Below the pieces are notes generated by a model. That model saw only the letters and a list, made by a program, of their open reading frames with translations, did not search any database and was not told where the DNA came from. The translations under genes were made by a program, and so were the position numbers. Positions 33,401-45,183 of a stretch of 64,000 nucleotides of DNA are shown here, one piece after another. Numbering within the stretch: position 1 is the stretch's first letter; each line of letters begins with the position of its first letter. The DNA is from Mesorhabditis belari (lineage: Eukaryota > Nematoda > Chromadorea > Rhabditida > Rhabditidae): contig CAUEEP010000920.1 of NCBI GenBank assembly GCA_958450365.1, positions 87,501 through 151,500 of the forward strand. The letters run 5' to 3'.

Positions 33401-34842
33401 ATTTATTTTTGTTTAAGAGTTGACAGACTTTCCTACTTACGACACGTTACCCTATTCATCGGTTCCAGTGATCAACTTGAAATGACAACCAATAAATTAC
33501 TAGCAAAAATGGCTGAAATACGGGTGAAATAGATGAGATCCAAAGGACTGAGAGACGGGATAGCAATTTTCGACCTGTATAGAGAAAAGGGAAGAGAAAA
33601 AAGAATCAAGAGAGATCGGCCCTTCTTTTCATTTTGAGAGGAGAGAAGAGAGAAAGGCGGACAACATTGGAAATCGATTGAATTTGTGAGCGAAAAGGGG
33701 GTAGCGATTGAAAGAGGAACTGGAGCAAGCAAGCTATAAATATATTACTTATTTAGAGCGCAAAATATAGGGATAAAATACTAGTAGTCACTGTCTTTAA
33801 CACTAACTGTCTATAGAAATAACGAAAAATGGGAAATCCGGAAAAATAAATATTATCGTTTCAAAGTTTTATTCAAACATGATATCGGTCCCTCGAATAC
33901 AAGATTTATTAGCCCGTTACACTTTTAAGAAAAGAAGAGTAAAAACTTTGATCGATCCTAATCCGGCTAACAGCTGTTTGAAAAATCACCACTTTGTGGG
34001 TATCGGCTTTATTTATAGCTTTTGCATTTTCTTTACAGATCAGACAAAGTTGTTTTGGTAAGTTTTCCGCCACGATTATACTGGCTTAATTGAAAAACTT
34101 TATATGATCAAGCTTTCAGGTTTTTTGCTAAGTTATGTGATTCTCGGTTGTATTTATTATTCAAATATATTGTCAATAGCTATTACAGCACTCAAAAATC
34201 GAACCGGGCTTGGTGGTAGGTGATTGACAACGAATGGTTGATGTGGATTTGAAGTTAAGGGAATTGTAGAGAATGGTTGTGCGGGAATCATATTTAGACC
34301 TTCTGGTCTCATTTAATGAATAAGATTAGGACAGGAGATCATGCAGTTGATATTTTGAATTATTTAAGCGTAAGTGGGGATGCTTCTCCTCAGTGAATTG
34401 TGCGTGTTTCGGGGAGGCGACCGCAACGCGCACAGTCCTTCACTTTCCTTCTCCTATTCCCCCATCTCCCTTCAATTCCCTGTCGATCGACACGGCTCGT
34501 CTCTTTTTCTTTTCTCTTTTCCCATTTCACAGCACGTTTTGGCGTTTCAAGCGATTGATAGGAGAGGAGAAATCGACAGGGACACAGAGGGGGGACGAGG
34601 GCGGGAAGGGTGAGTAGGGGAAAGTGAACACTGATCAACTAGGCGACCAGCGCATACTCTAGCCTTGCTTTTCTATGAGTATGCTAAGTCTGTAGATCAA
34701 AGCCTATGCAAAGTATGTATGCTAGTTTAAAATATTACATTGAAATAAAGCTAACTGCGTTACTCACTTGGGCAGCATTAACATCTTGCCTCCACGGTCC
34801 CTCATCGATGGCCATATTGGCCAGTGATCGTTCTAAGTCCAT
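30450..34842 (-). CDS. GW182/TNRC6-type Argonaute partner (AIN-1/AIN-2-like)
   Basis: Twelve exons in phase give 620 residues: 34768-34842, 33272-33368, 33014-33178, 32602-32832, 32158-32372, 31896-32010, 31650-31853, 31439-31527, 31115-31355, 30910-31025, 30717-30866, 30450-30614. The N-terminal two thirds are rich in Gly, Pro, Gln and Met with spaced tryptophans (GWPS, NWGH, NPWQD, GNGWPPQ, MGWTPQ). GELKKWQRDTGVNIWGDPDK follows and is highly characteristic of GW182 proteins. A UBA-like helix set follows (ENIAEKLRVAVEKGFLDLSN) and then a helical tail. Such proteins bind miRNA-loaded Argonaute through Trp residues and recruit deadenylases. Nematode AIN proteins lack the C-terminal RRM, as here. 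I cannot say which of AIN-1 or AIN-2 is the orthologue. The exon 8 acceptor is one of three possible. Confidence 0.87.
33540..33720. repeat. Purine-rich tract in AIN intron 1
   Basis: The plus strand is dominated by G and A (for example GAGAGAAAGGCGGACAAC). Intron 1 is about 1.4 kb, much longer than the others. Similar strand-biased tracts occur at 34440-34620, 35320-35360, 36900-37120, 37550-37610 and 61720-61820. They could be promoter-proximal GA elements. No regulator can be named. Confidence 0.4.
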
Positions 34843-35118
34843 CTAGGAATCGGTGACTATCTAAAAAATTACAAAAATTAGGTAAACTAAAAAAATAAGA
34901 AATAAATGGTACATATTATCCTAACTAAAGTTTAATATCTCCCACCTAATCGAGCCAGGGCCAGCTGGGCTTTGTCGATTTGAATTCTGAAATTACGTAG
35001 TCATAGGAAATTGTGAAAAAAAATAGAATGCAAAAGGAATCAAATAAGTCGTTGCAATCTACCCAATAAAGAAAACTTTAAAAAAAAATATCACTAGTGA
35101 CTCCTTTTCAGGGGTTGA

Positions 35119-35140
35119 GCTGTCAAAAATTTTTGACAGC
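35119..35140. repeat. Perfect 22-bp palindrome
   Basis: GCTGTCAAAAA followed directly by its reverse complement TTTTTGACAGC, with a further TTG/CAA pair outside one mismatch. It lies about 280 bp upstream of the AIN start on the minus strand. It could be a dimeric factor site or a recent hairpin. Nothing identifies a binder. Confidence 0.5.
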
Positions 35141-38079
35141 CCAACAAAAGAAATTGTAGATATTATGTTCCTAAAGGTCATTGAACAGTTAACTGTTAAC
35201 TTGGATAAAGAGACAAAGACAAGAAGTTACCGCATATGCATGTGTTTGTCAATGAGAGAGGGATTTACAGGCTATCGACAGAGAAGGGCACGCAAAAGGA
35301 AAAAGAGTTGGATGGAGGGATGAGAGAAGAGTCAATGAGGGGAGGGATGGAAGTGAATGGATGGGAAACAGGGGTGTATTGTCTTCTCTTTTTGCCTGGT
35401 CTGTGCACATATATATATGGAATTTTGATGAACGTGTAGAGCCCCATTGAAAAGAGAAAGCAAAAAGGGGCTTCGAACTCCTTTTCCTCGTCGGTCCTAC
35501 ATTAATGAACTCCCCAAATTCGAACACATGCACACTAACAATAAAAAGTTAAAAATTTCACTGAAAATCTCAAGTTTAAAAAAATGTAATGATGACTGAA
35601 CAAGTTAAAGAACGAGCAAACTGATGGTATGCTTAGAATAGAGCCTTCGGTTTTGCAGATTAAAATATGGCTAAAGGTTAAGATTGTCTTGATCTTAAGA
35701 TTTGTCTTTGCCAATAGTAGTAGCAATTAATTCGGGTGGTATAAATGCAAGAAAGTTTTGCATCCCCAAATATATTGTAGTTAAGTAAATTTGTAAAATT
35801 GCCAGATAAGTAAAACTGACCAGGGATTATTTTTATTTTAGCTGAAACTGGTTGATTTTCACCAATGCATTTATAAGGCAAGAAAGCATAAGCTGGTTCT
35901 TCTAACTATTGTAGCCTCATTGCCTAGGACTCATTGATCTCCCCTTTTCCTTCTTTTCTCCACAATTTCTTTTCCTCACTCCCCATCTCTCACGTGACCC
36001 ATTCTTGGCCCGTATTCAGTAACCATTGAGTTCACCTCACAAGAAATTAATTTTTAAATTGTAAAAAAGAGAAGATTGATTGGGAACGTAAAATAAACTA
36101 AATTATCCTTTCAAAACCCCAATTCTTGAAGGAAAATAAAAATCATTTTTCGGAGAAGAAAGGGGTAATTTATGGTTGTGCCAATAGAAGGATTTATTAT
36201 TCGCATATATGTTCGATAAAATAGACAAATTTTGGATGAGTTTCAATGGGTTGGTGATAGTTAATTTGCCGTTGTAAGCGAGCTTTTTCTATGGGTAAAT
36301 TTAAGAGAAGTACTAAGATACATTGTGGTAGCAATCGTTGTTCATGCAGAAAGAAAGCCATCCTTTATGGCTGTTTTGTGAATATGGATTGTTTAGAAGA
36401 GAAGAGCATAACCTTATCGAGTAGTCGGTGTGCTCGCATAGAGCCGGTTTTTTTCTATTCCGAGCTTCCTTTGCCCGACATTTGCAACCATAGATGGTTC
36501 GTTTGAAGGAGATTTTGCATACTAAATAAAAGGATCTAATACCTAATAAATTCGTCATACTCTATGCATGACATAGACTACTGGTTCTCAGCTAAAATTC
36601 CTCGAATCATCGAGTTCATCAAATCCGACCCGAGCCATTAGTATTCGAATCGAGTGAATACTCCAAAATGACCTTAAAAGATTAAGCCCAATAATGTAAG
36701 TTAGATAAAAATATGAAAAAATCGTCGAAAAATACTTAAAGTTAAAGAAAGACATAAAAAGGCTCTTGTCAAAAATACATTGCTTGCTATCTATTTTTTC
36801 TTTGCGATTAGTGTTTGAATGATCGTTCTACCGAGAAATGAGTACTCAAAAAGCAAGAAGCATAGAAAAATAAGATATAAACCGAATTGAGAGAGCTGGA
36901 TTCGTACTTTAACAGGAACGAGGTGGGAAGAGGGGCGTTCATCTCTTTCCTCGTCAGTTGGTGTGTTGAGAGAAATGAGACGAGAAGGGGATATGGATTT
37001 GGGAGGCCTGAGGGGATAGAAAGAGTTGAAAATGGGGGAAGACCCAAGAGAAATTAAAGAAAAAAAGAAAAGAGGTTTGGTGAGAGAAAAGGGAATTGAA
37101 ACTGCTGAATGGGAAATGGAAACAAGGAGGAGACACAGGCAAACAAGCCAAGAGGTACCCAGAGGGATTGACGCTTATTTGATGATGTGGAGAGGTTTTA
37201 GACTACAGAAAAGAATAAAAGTGTTGACTAAGACCTCTAGCTATAGAGTTCATCCATTTGAGTAGCGCAGATTCAAAAGCATTAGAGTCCTCATTTCATC
37301 GTGTGGGACACACCATGCTGGAGAGATAAAACAAAGAAAAGCTTCTAGCCATAACCATAACTAGGTGAAGAGATTGAGGCAACGAGAGAATCGAAAATAG
37401 AGAGAAAAGCGACATTCACAACTATAGGGTGCCTCGGGGCTCGGCCCTTCTCTTTCTTTCTTAAAGAGAGCCAGTTGGTGGGAGGGATGGCCCAAAGGCC
37501 CCAATCGATGTTCCCCCTTTTCCTTTTCCCTTCACTCACCAATGGAGAGTCTCGAGATGAGAAAGAAAGGGGAAAAAGCAGAAAGAAATCCTCTCTTTCT
37601 CTTTCTTTCGAGAATTCTTGTGCCCAAATTTGGAGTCACTCCACCCACCATCGCTGAGAATTTGAGCGAAGAAAAAGAGAAATTATTTTGAACGTTTTCA
37701 AATGTTTAGAGGATTATTTATCAAAGAAATTCATCGTAAAAAGTTTCTTTGCATTTTTGTCAATCCAGAGTTTAGCTTATTCCTGCTATTAGGTACATTC
37801 TAGCATCCAAGTAGCAAGTTCGAATAAACAATTTTACATTTTCTTCTGTTTCTGCGTACATTGCACAAAAATCTGCTGCCAAGAACCATTATAAATGTAA
37901 ACACAACTTGTAAACTCTTTCTTTGTTGCTGATTTCTGTAATATCTTTACAGCTTATAATCTTTAAAATTTTTAAAGTGGCAGAAAACACCTGTTAGAAT
38001 GTGCAATTTACTTTTTAAAATTAGTCCCTGAAATGTCGACCCGTTAAGTCGCAAGTCTACAAAGCAAAAAAAAATTCAG

Positions 38080-40170
38080 GTTGTTCCACTGTGCTTGGAT
38101 CGAAATTTCTTTTTTGTAGCCGAGGTCAGTCCTTGAAGTCCGTCACTCCACAAGAGAAAACGATACGAAGAAAACGGGTTCACTTTTTGTGAAGCCAAAA
38201 AATGCTTGTTTATGATACATAAGATGTACTCCCTGAAGTACTGAAGTACTATTGACACTTTAAACTTCCAAGAGACAGATCGTCCAAGCTCTGATCTGTA
38301 ATGATTTATAAAGTTCTTTTGGTAGCAACTTTATCATTTTAGCTAAAGTACATTAAAGTACTGAATAAATCAAATGGGAAATTAAAAGATTCTTGTAGAA
38401 GTTTACAATTAAGTTTACAAATCATTGGGAAAAATAAAAAACAAATGTTAAAACATCAAACCTTTTGTATTCAGTATTAGTATTTCCCAAAATGTATTGC
38501 TTTGAATCGATTTGGGGCTATCATTTGGGGCTGTTAAAGAGTTGTTGAGTAAATGCAAAAGGAAAAATATTTTATATTGTTTTTAAAACTTTCTGGAAAT
38601 AAATTAAAGGCGAGTCGCGTAAAAACTAATAATAAAATTCGGGCTAATCAGCCCAAATAATTCTTTTACTGCAGGTGAGATATTCCTACGAAAAACGGCT
38701 TTTCTCGGGCCAGACCTGGAAGTTTGGAAGATGAATTCAAAATGTTCAACCAGTTCGGGCCATTCGACAATGTTATTAGAGTTGAGTAGGGAAAACTTGA
38801 GTTCGTTGAACAGCTCCTCAGCTGTTCCCTAGCAGGGAGACGCTTGGTCGTGTATATTGACTTGGAATTACGCTATTTCCCAACAAATTCACGTATCTCA
38901 TAAAACCTTCCACGGAATACACATATGGGTGGCTTTGTAGCTGTCAACTAAGGAATGGTTGAAACTAATTATTTGCTATTTGCATCTCGCTCAAGCCATT
39001 CCATGAGCTGCTCGTGCTCCGTTTTTGTGTAACCCAAGGAAAAAGTCTTGGTTGTTAAAAAAAGACAAGAAGTAACGGTTAAACTTCGACAAATCGCGTC
39101 CATATTTCATATTGTGTGTCTCAATTTGTAGGCAACATTGGGAATAAATTTAGTGAAATCGGAAGAGGGACATCCTTGAGCTCTCCATGTGTCCCTGATT
39201 TTTAGTTGCTTGAATCGACGAATATTTTGAAAGAACATTGAGTGTCTCTTATCGATATCCATCAAATTTCCTTCATCGCTACTTTTTTTTCGGTTCGTAA
39301 ACTTGTTTTAAAACATTGGGTTTCTATTTGAATTTTGATGGTTTTATGTTGATCTGCTGAATGTTCGATTGTATCATTGAAGAGAATTCTTTTGTGAAGG
39401 ATCCATCAATTAAAATTCGCTTCTCTAAAACTTTGTTGACTTCCAGAAGCTTACATGTTTCAAAAAAGTGAAATAAAACCTATAGTTGTTAGATGGTGCT
39501 AACGATCGCAACTCTGTTTGGTAACAAAATACCCAGGCCTCGACAGAAAGAGCACACAGATGAAGTGTGTTTAGATCAACTTCAGCAAGTAAAAAGGCAA
39601 TCTGCATTGGTTTTACCCTTTCAAGCTGAAACAAACGCCGTAAACTAAATGGACTGAAGCTCAATGCTGGAAAGTTCTTAGGTCGGTTTCAAGACAAGTT
39701 TTAATTGCTGTGCATTTCACTGTAATATGTATTATCAATGAAGCCTTGAAACCTCTAAAAACTAAAATTTTAGGCAGATTTTACTGGGAAAATCTATTAT
39801 TCACGCCATTAGTCAAAATCAATACAACTCGATAAGTATTGTTTACAGATCATTTAAGATTATCGTGCCGCTGTTATAAATTGACCAAAAGGGTAACTTG
39901 TCGATAAAGTATACATCGTTTTATTGAGAATCATCGATATATTAGTAGCCAAGTTCAGAGAGAACCAAAACTATGGCCTAAGTCGGTCAATTAAAAAGTT
40001 TGGTTTTATTTCAAAGGCGGTGGATCATTTTACGGAATTTCGGCGACTGGATCGAAATTCTTAGCCCAGGTCAATTCCCTGAAATCATTGTATCCAAAGG
40101 AAAACGATTTGGAGATACAACTAGGAAACAGGATGGGCATTTCAAGATTTTAATCTGTTAGAGGGCCGTA
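38080..40170 (+). pseudogene. Duplicated, degenerate coding-like remnants
   Basis: 38690-38790 encodes SLEDEFKMFNQFGPFDNVIR before a TAG, reminiscent of the start of an RRM-like fold. Another open piece follows to about 38890. Near 40048-40142 a short frame reads SKFLAQVNSLKSLYPKEND. This piece has a nucleotide relative at 38093-38166 (both include GGATCGAAATT and GAAAACGAT). Both are followed downstream by AATTAAAAGATTCTTG (38380 and 40230). This suggests a decayed tandem duplication of an unknown gene. Without an alignment the family cannot be named. Confidence 0.3.
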
Positions 40171-40561
40171 TATAATTAGTGTCTAAAGCTTAACTTATGT
40201 TTGTTCTGATATTAAAATTAAAAGCAAATTAAAAGATTCTTGAAGAAAGTTTTTGCTACAAAAATTTAAGGATCAGAGCACATCTGAAAAAAATGAATGG
40301 GCTTTAATCATTTTCCAAAGTTTTTCTTTTTTTTAAACTTCTACGGATCACTTTAGGTCTTTTCTTTCGAAAGCCATCAAAAAATATCCTCCGTCGTCCC
40401 TATCAGGTTTGTTTTTTGCCCCCTTTTGCTCATCTCATTAGAAGAATTTCAGTCCGAGAACTCTAAATCTCTTATCGTCTCGTCCCTCCTTGTGCTGTCC
40501 TGATCAGAGGGTAAGATTAGAGGAGATCTCAGTGTTCATCTTCTGACATCCTATTCGTCCG

Positions 40562-43014
40562 ATGAAGCTCTCTACCACCTTTGGACTATTATTCATTGCT
40601 TTATTGTTTGTTGATACAATATGGTTGGTTTATTTGTTCATACAATGCACTATTTCAAGTCATTCAGGGTTTTCTCAGTTTAGGAGGCCCGACAGAAAAT
40701 AGAAAATCTGCTTATATTCAAATATTTAGGTGTAAGAAAAAGAAGCATTCCAAGAGGTTTAATCCAAATGAAGGCTTTGGAAATCCCCTTGGAAATTCTC
40801 GAGTTCTCTTGGCAAGAAGTTCTGCTTTCGAAGCTGGAGGTGGTATCGGAAATGAACTCTTTGCTGTGATGTCAACTCTCGGAGTTGCTAGAAAACTGCG
40901 CAGGTACATATTTAGCACGTGAATTGCATATTTGCCTCTTTATATCCTTTATCCCTTCTCATTTAGACGCCCAGTATTTGCACTTCGTGCTCCATATTTC
41001 AATGGAGTCTCCGAATCATCACTTTGGACAATCGCCAGCTATTTTCCTCAATTAGTTCCTGCTCACATGATTGACAATCAAAATATTTACAATGTAAATA
41101 GCATTTGGAAAAAAAATGAATAACCGTGTTAAGAACAAAACTTTCTGGAAAGAGGGTAACGATGATCTTGGAATCAGTCCATGCTGTAAATATGTGGAAC
41201 CAACAAAAGCTTTGAGGGATAACAAGAAGAAGGTGGCTCGATTCAATGGAGGATATTTACAAGTATGTATTGCTTATATTGCTGTACTTCTGTATGGCGT
41301 AAACTAGTGGGTTGAAAGGATTGACAACTGTAGCTGCAGGGGCAACAATAAGGATTTTCATAGTCTTTATGTATTGAAATTTCAGAGCTACAAATACTTC
41401 TATCCTTATCGAAGAGAACTCAATCAGAAACTTTTGACAAGTAAAGCATTAATTTTTTTTGGTATGCAAATTTAATTAAGATGCTCCTGCTTTCACAAAG
41501 ATGTCCGAAGCACTTGTTCCAAAATCAGTTTTGCAGCCAGGACAACAAAGGTGAAATTTTAAAATAATCACATGCAAATTTTACTGGCAAAAATATGATG
41601 TGTTTCAGAATTTGTATTCACACCAAACGTGGCAGTTTTCTCGGAAACTACCATCAAGCAACCACCAAAAAATTCCTTGACCGCACAGTGGAACACTTCA
41701 GAAATCCCAAAGGTAAGGATTGACTGAAAAAAGTTTAAAATGGTTCCAATATGGTTCCAATATGGTTCCAATATGGTTCCATTATGGTTCCAATATGGTT
41801 CCATTATGGTTCCATTATGGTTCCAATACTTGAGAGAACAATTTTAGCACAAATCATCCTGTTTGGTGACGATGTGCATTGGTTGAAGGATCAATTGCCC
41901 GCTCTCCGCAGGAAATTCCAGAGAATTACCATTGCTGACAAAGAAGGCATCCCAGACGTTGCTACTTGGTTCTTCTTCAGAAAACATTGTCACAAAGTTG
42001 TCCTATCAGGTAGTGAAATTGCTATCAGTTACTAATTATTAGATTGAACACAAAGTCCCTGGAAGTTTTTCGAGCCATCATTTCTCAAAAGCTAGTCCAT
42101 GAATTCCAACCAAACTTTTCAAATGAGCTTTACTATATTTCAAAGTTGTTACCAAAAAATCAGCACGTACTTGAACTAAGACACTAGATATTTCTTTATC
42201 TGAAGACAATCAGTCACTTATTGAGTGGCCAACTTCAAGCAATCTTTTAATAGCTTAAATGCTATGGAATTAATCTCATTTAAAAAAGAATATAAACTAC
42301 TTATACCTATTTAAATTTTTAATGAAGCAGAATTTTAGGAAAAGGTTTAATTTTCTAGAATGATCGCTTCTTATGAACATTTTGTGTTTGAGTGGAAACT
42401 CCAAAAATTTTCGATATACAGCTTTAACAAAAACTATATAGCTAAAAAAATAGATTACAGACTGCAATTATTAACAAAGTTGGTTTTGTCCCATGTGGAA
42501 TCGGTTTTGTCGTGAAAAAACTGAGCTGAGGTTGAGCTGGAAAACAACAATTTTGCCAAAATCTCAACTATTTTACCTCAACGTTGCACTCATTTTTCAC
42601 TATTAATTTTTCAGAACATATTTATAAGTAATAAAACAAAGTGTACTTCAATTAGTGGTTTAGTTTTTAAGAAATAGCACTTCAAAAACTCCCAGAAACT
42701 TTCTGTGCAACCTAATCAAGTCAATCAATACATCAAGTCTAATGGGGGGTAAGTTCAATTCAAATGTGACTAAAATTCTAGCTTCATCGTCAACTTCCGG
42801 GTGGTGGGCTGCTTACTTCGCTCAAATGCAACGTCCAGGAGTTCAGGTATCAAAATAACACTTACGCTTGCCTATACTTACTTGACACTAAAAGATTTAG
42901 GTCTTCTACAACAAAAAGTTCGCCAAGTCTCAAGACTATCTTAACCAAAAAGAAGACAAGGACTATTTCTTGCCTGGATGGAAACCACTTGACTTTGAGA
43001 ATGGAGATGATTAA
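40562..43014 (+). CDS. GT11 alpha-1,2-fucosyltransferase-like, type II membrane protein
   Basis: Ten exons in phase give 353 residues: 40562-40623, 40730-40903, 40967-41093, 41134-41262, 41386-41440, 41481-41550, 41609-41712, 41848-42009, 42782-42846, 42901-43014. The N terminus MKLSTTFGLLFIALLFVD is a signal anchor followed by a basic stem, as in Golgi glycosyltransferases. Family-11 blocks are GGGIGNELFAVMSTLGVARK, IHTKRGSFLGNYHQAT (the HxRRGD-like donor site), ILFGDDVHWL and ASSSTSGWWAAYFAQ. Members transfer fucose from GDP-fucose to galactose, alpha-1,2. Nematodes have many paralogues, so the acceptor is unknown. Intron 3 is only 40 nt and has a weak TTAAG acceptor. Intron 7 holds an 11-bp minisatellite. 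A poly(A) signal lies near 43050. Confidence 0.88.
41741..41828. repeat. 11-bp minisatellite, 8 copies, in GT11 intron 7
   Basis: The unit is TGGTTCCAATA with an A/T variant at one position, in eight uninterrupted copies. It fills most of the 135-nt intron (41713-41847). Because 11 is not a multiple of three, copy-number changes would shift the frame if the repeat were exonised, but it is clearly intronic. Confidence 0.95.
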
Positions 43015-43750
43015 GTTGAGATGCTAAGACCTACATTAATAAGCTGTGATAATAAAAAATGTGTAATAAACTATTTTTAAATCTTAAACATTTGTCTTCA
43101 ATTGTTTTCAATTTCAACAATATGTGAGACAACTCGTAAAGAGCCTTTTTGTGTTTCCACAGCCATTTTCCCAATTATTCGTTTTTCTATGAGAACCCAG
43201 GTGGTTTTACATATTGGAAAGTTGAGTTTCAAAAAAGTTGCCACAATTTCTGAGAACTAGTCTTATATGATTTTGATACATAATAGAACCAAGAAAAAAA
43301 TATGCGTTGTTTTTGGTTGTTTGGCTATATTATTCGGTTCTTTGGCTTTGGATGTCATTTTCTTATTTTAAACTGATTCCTCAAAATACATTAAGGCACA
43401 CTCGTCAAATAGGGGAGGTTTTAGAAAAATGGGAAAAAGCGGGGAAATCCGATATCTTCTGTGAGGCATAGAAAATGAATGTTTGGCCCCTGCTGATCTT
43501 TTTGAGTAAAAAAAAGTTTTTTTTTTAGTTTATTCTTGTTAAAATCTTCTTGTAATCTTAATATTAAGAATGATTCTTTTAACCTTTGCCATAGTTTATT
43601 ACTTCCGTTTTTTCGTTTCGAAAACAAGTACTGGCCATTACCATGCACGTGATCATAAATCTTTCACTTTCTAACTGAATACTTCAAGTTATAAATTAAT
43701 TATTTGTCTGGAACTTGCCAACATTTAGAACAAATTTTTATGCTGATTCA

Positions 43751-43803
43751 ATTAGACATTGATTAGACATTGATTAGACATTGATTAGACATTGATTAGA
43801 CAT
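43751..43803. repeat. 11-bp minisatellite, about 5 copies
   Basis: The unit is ATTAGACATTG, in nearly five perfect copies, in the intergenic space downstream of the GT11 gene. Confidence 0.95.
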
Positions 43804-44687
43804 AAACCACATTAATCTAATTTTAGAAACAAACCGAGACAAACCTCGGGACGCATGAATTTTTTTTTTGTGTTTTCAATTCTTTTATCCAGATATTTTG
43901 ATTATCATCTATGAGTATAAAATAAAAAACTTCAAAGCTCTGAAATGAGTGGGATAAAAAAAAGCAAACAACTCAAAAAGAGTGTGGCCTCTTCTTCACT
44001 TTTCCATCCTCTTTTCATATGACGCACTCCATCCATCTCTTTCTCGATTCTACGGATTTCCCCACAATTTTCTTCTTCTTTTTCTTCTCAAAGCTTGAGT
44101 AAATCCATTTAGATCGGATACTCTCACTTTTTCTTGTTAGTATTGCTGCAAATCTTGCGTATTTGTAGTTCATTTCAAATGTCTTCATTCACTTTTCTGT
44201 AATGTTGTGGAAAATTTCGTTTATGCATGTGGCAACGACTCACAAATAACGATCCAATATTGTATTGGATTGCATCCAAATTTGCCTATATTTTTTGTGC
44301 TTAACACTTTTTTTATCTTTTCAATCAAACAAATTGATTTCCAATTCTATTTGCCTCTTTCCTCCACAACTAATCTGGTATTCAAACCTAGAGAATTTGA
44401 GGCAATTTTCCCATCTTTTCTCTTTCCATTTTTGTTCTTTCTCAGTGTTGAGACCCGTTTTTTTTGTTGGTTGACTCGAGATAATTGGGGGGAGCTCTCC
44501 GTTTTTCATTTTCTTTTTTGTTTTTTTTTCTATTTTCATTCTGAAAACCCCATCTTTCTACTTTGACTATGCTTCCCTGGAAAAGAACGATAAAAATGCC
44601 TCGCCAACCTGGTGAATTATTGCTGAACATCTAAAAGAGATTAAGGTAATCTCGCGTTGGAATTTCCGCGTCAGATTTTGTGGCCGT

Positions 44688-45183
44688 CAGGTTGTTCAGA
44701 AAATCTTTTTGTTCGTTTTCGTCCTTCCGTTTAAAAGCAACAAATGCACGAATTGAACGGCGGTTGGTTTCATTAGAAAGACCAATTATTTTTCTGCAAA
44801 ATAACATTAAAACAGGTTTAAAATCTCTTATGCCTGGATTTTTTGGGGAGCGTGAATTCGGATAGTCAAAAAGGGCGACGGCTTGATGATGCGATGACAC
44901 TTTAGCTAAGGAAACCTATCTTCGTGTCAATAGATAAAAGATAGAGCACAAAAAGTTAGGTATCTGGCCAAATTTTCAGAGAAATTGAAAGATTTTTTGA
45001 AAGATTTTTACGAAAAACACATTTTTCACTCTCGAATTTGCTTAAAAGTGAACCCAAATTGACTGACAAAGATGGGAAATTGAACCATTAACACTTTTTA
45101 TTTAGAGAAAACCATAGGTTAATTCGTGAATATGTTATTCTTTAACGGAAACAAAGGAAACAAAAGACTTTCTGAACAACCTA
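44688..45183. mobile_element. MITE family A copy (A4)
   Basis: The left tip is AGGTTGTTCAGAAAAT and the right tip CTTTCTGAACAACCTA. The interior matches the reference copy at 22510-23019, including ATAGATAAAAGATAGAGCAC, AACATTAAAACAGGTTTAAA and AAATTGACTGACAAAGATGG. It is slightly shorter through internal deletions. There is no ORF of interest. It lies in intergenic sequence. Confidence 0.9.

Larger units (their letters stand above)
34843..40561. other. Intergenic between divergent AIN and GT11 genes
   Basis: This 5.7-kb space separates a minus-strand and a plus-strand gene, so both promoters should lie here. It holds polypurine/polypyrimidine tracts, a 22-bp perfect palindrome (35119-35140) and degenerate coding-like pieces (38690-40170). 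Short ORFs such as 36291-36506 and 37026-37265 are low complexity and unsupported. Confidence 0.6.

Noticed and set aside
36291..36506. 71-codon Cys-containing ORF
   Set aside because: Short, with no zinc-finger spacing, splice partner or homologue that I recognise.
43390..43410. TAAGGCACAC, resembling the miR-124 seed
   Set aside because: Only the first eight bases match and no precursor hairpin is present.
43751..43803. Tandem 11-bp repeats considered as a CRISPR array
   Set aside because: The units are directly adjacent without spacers and the genome is eukaryotic.
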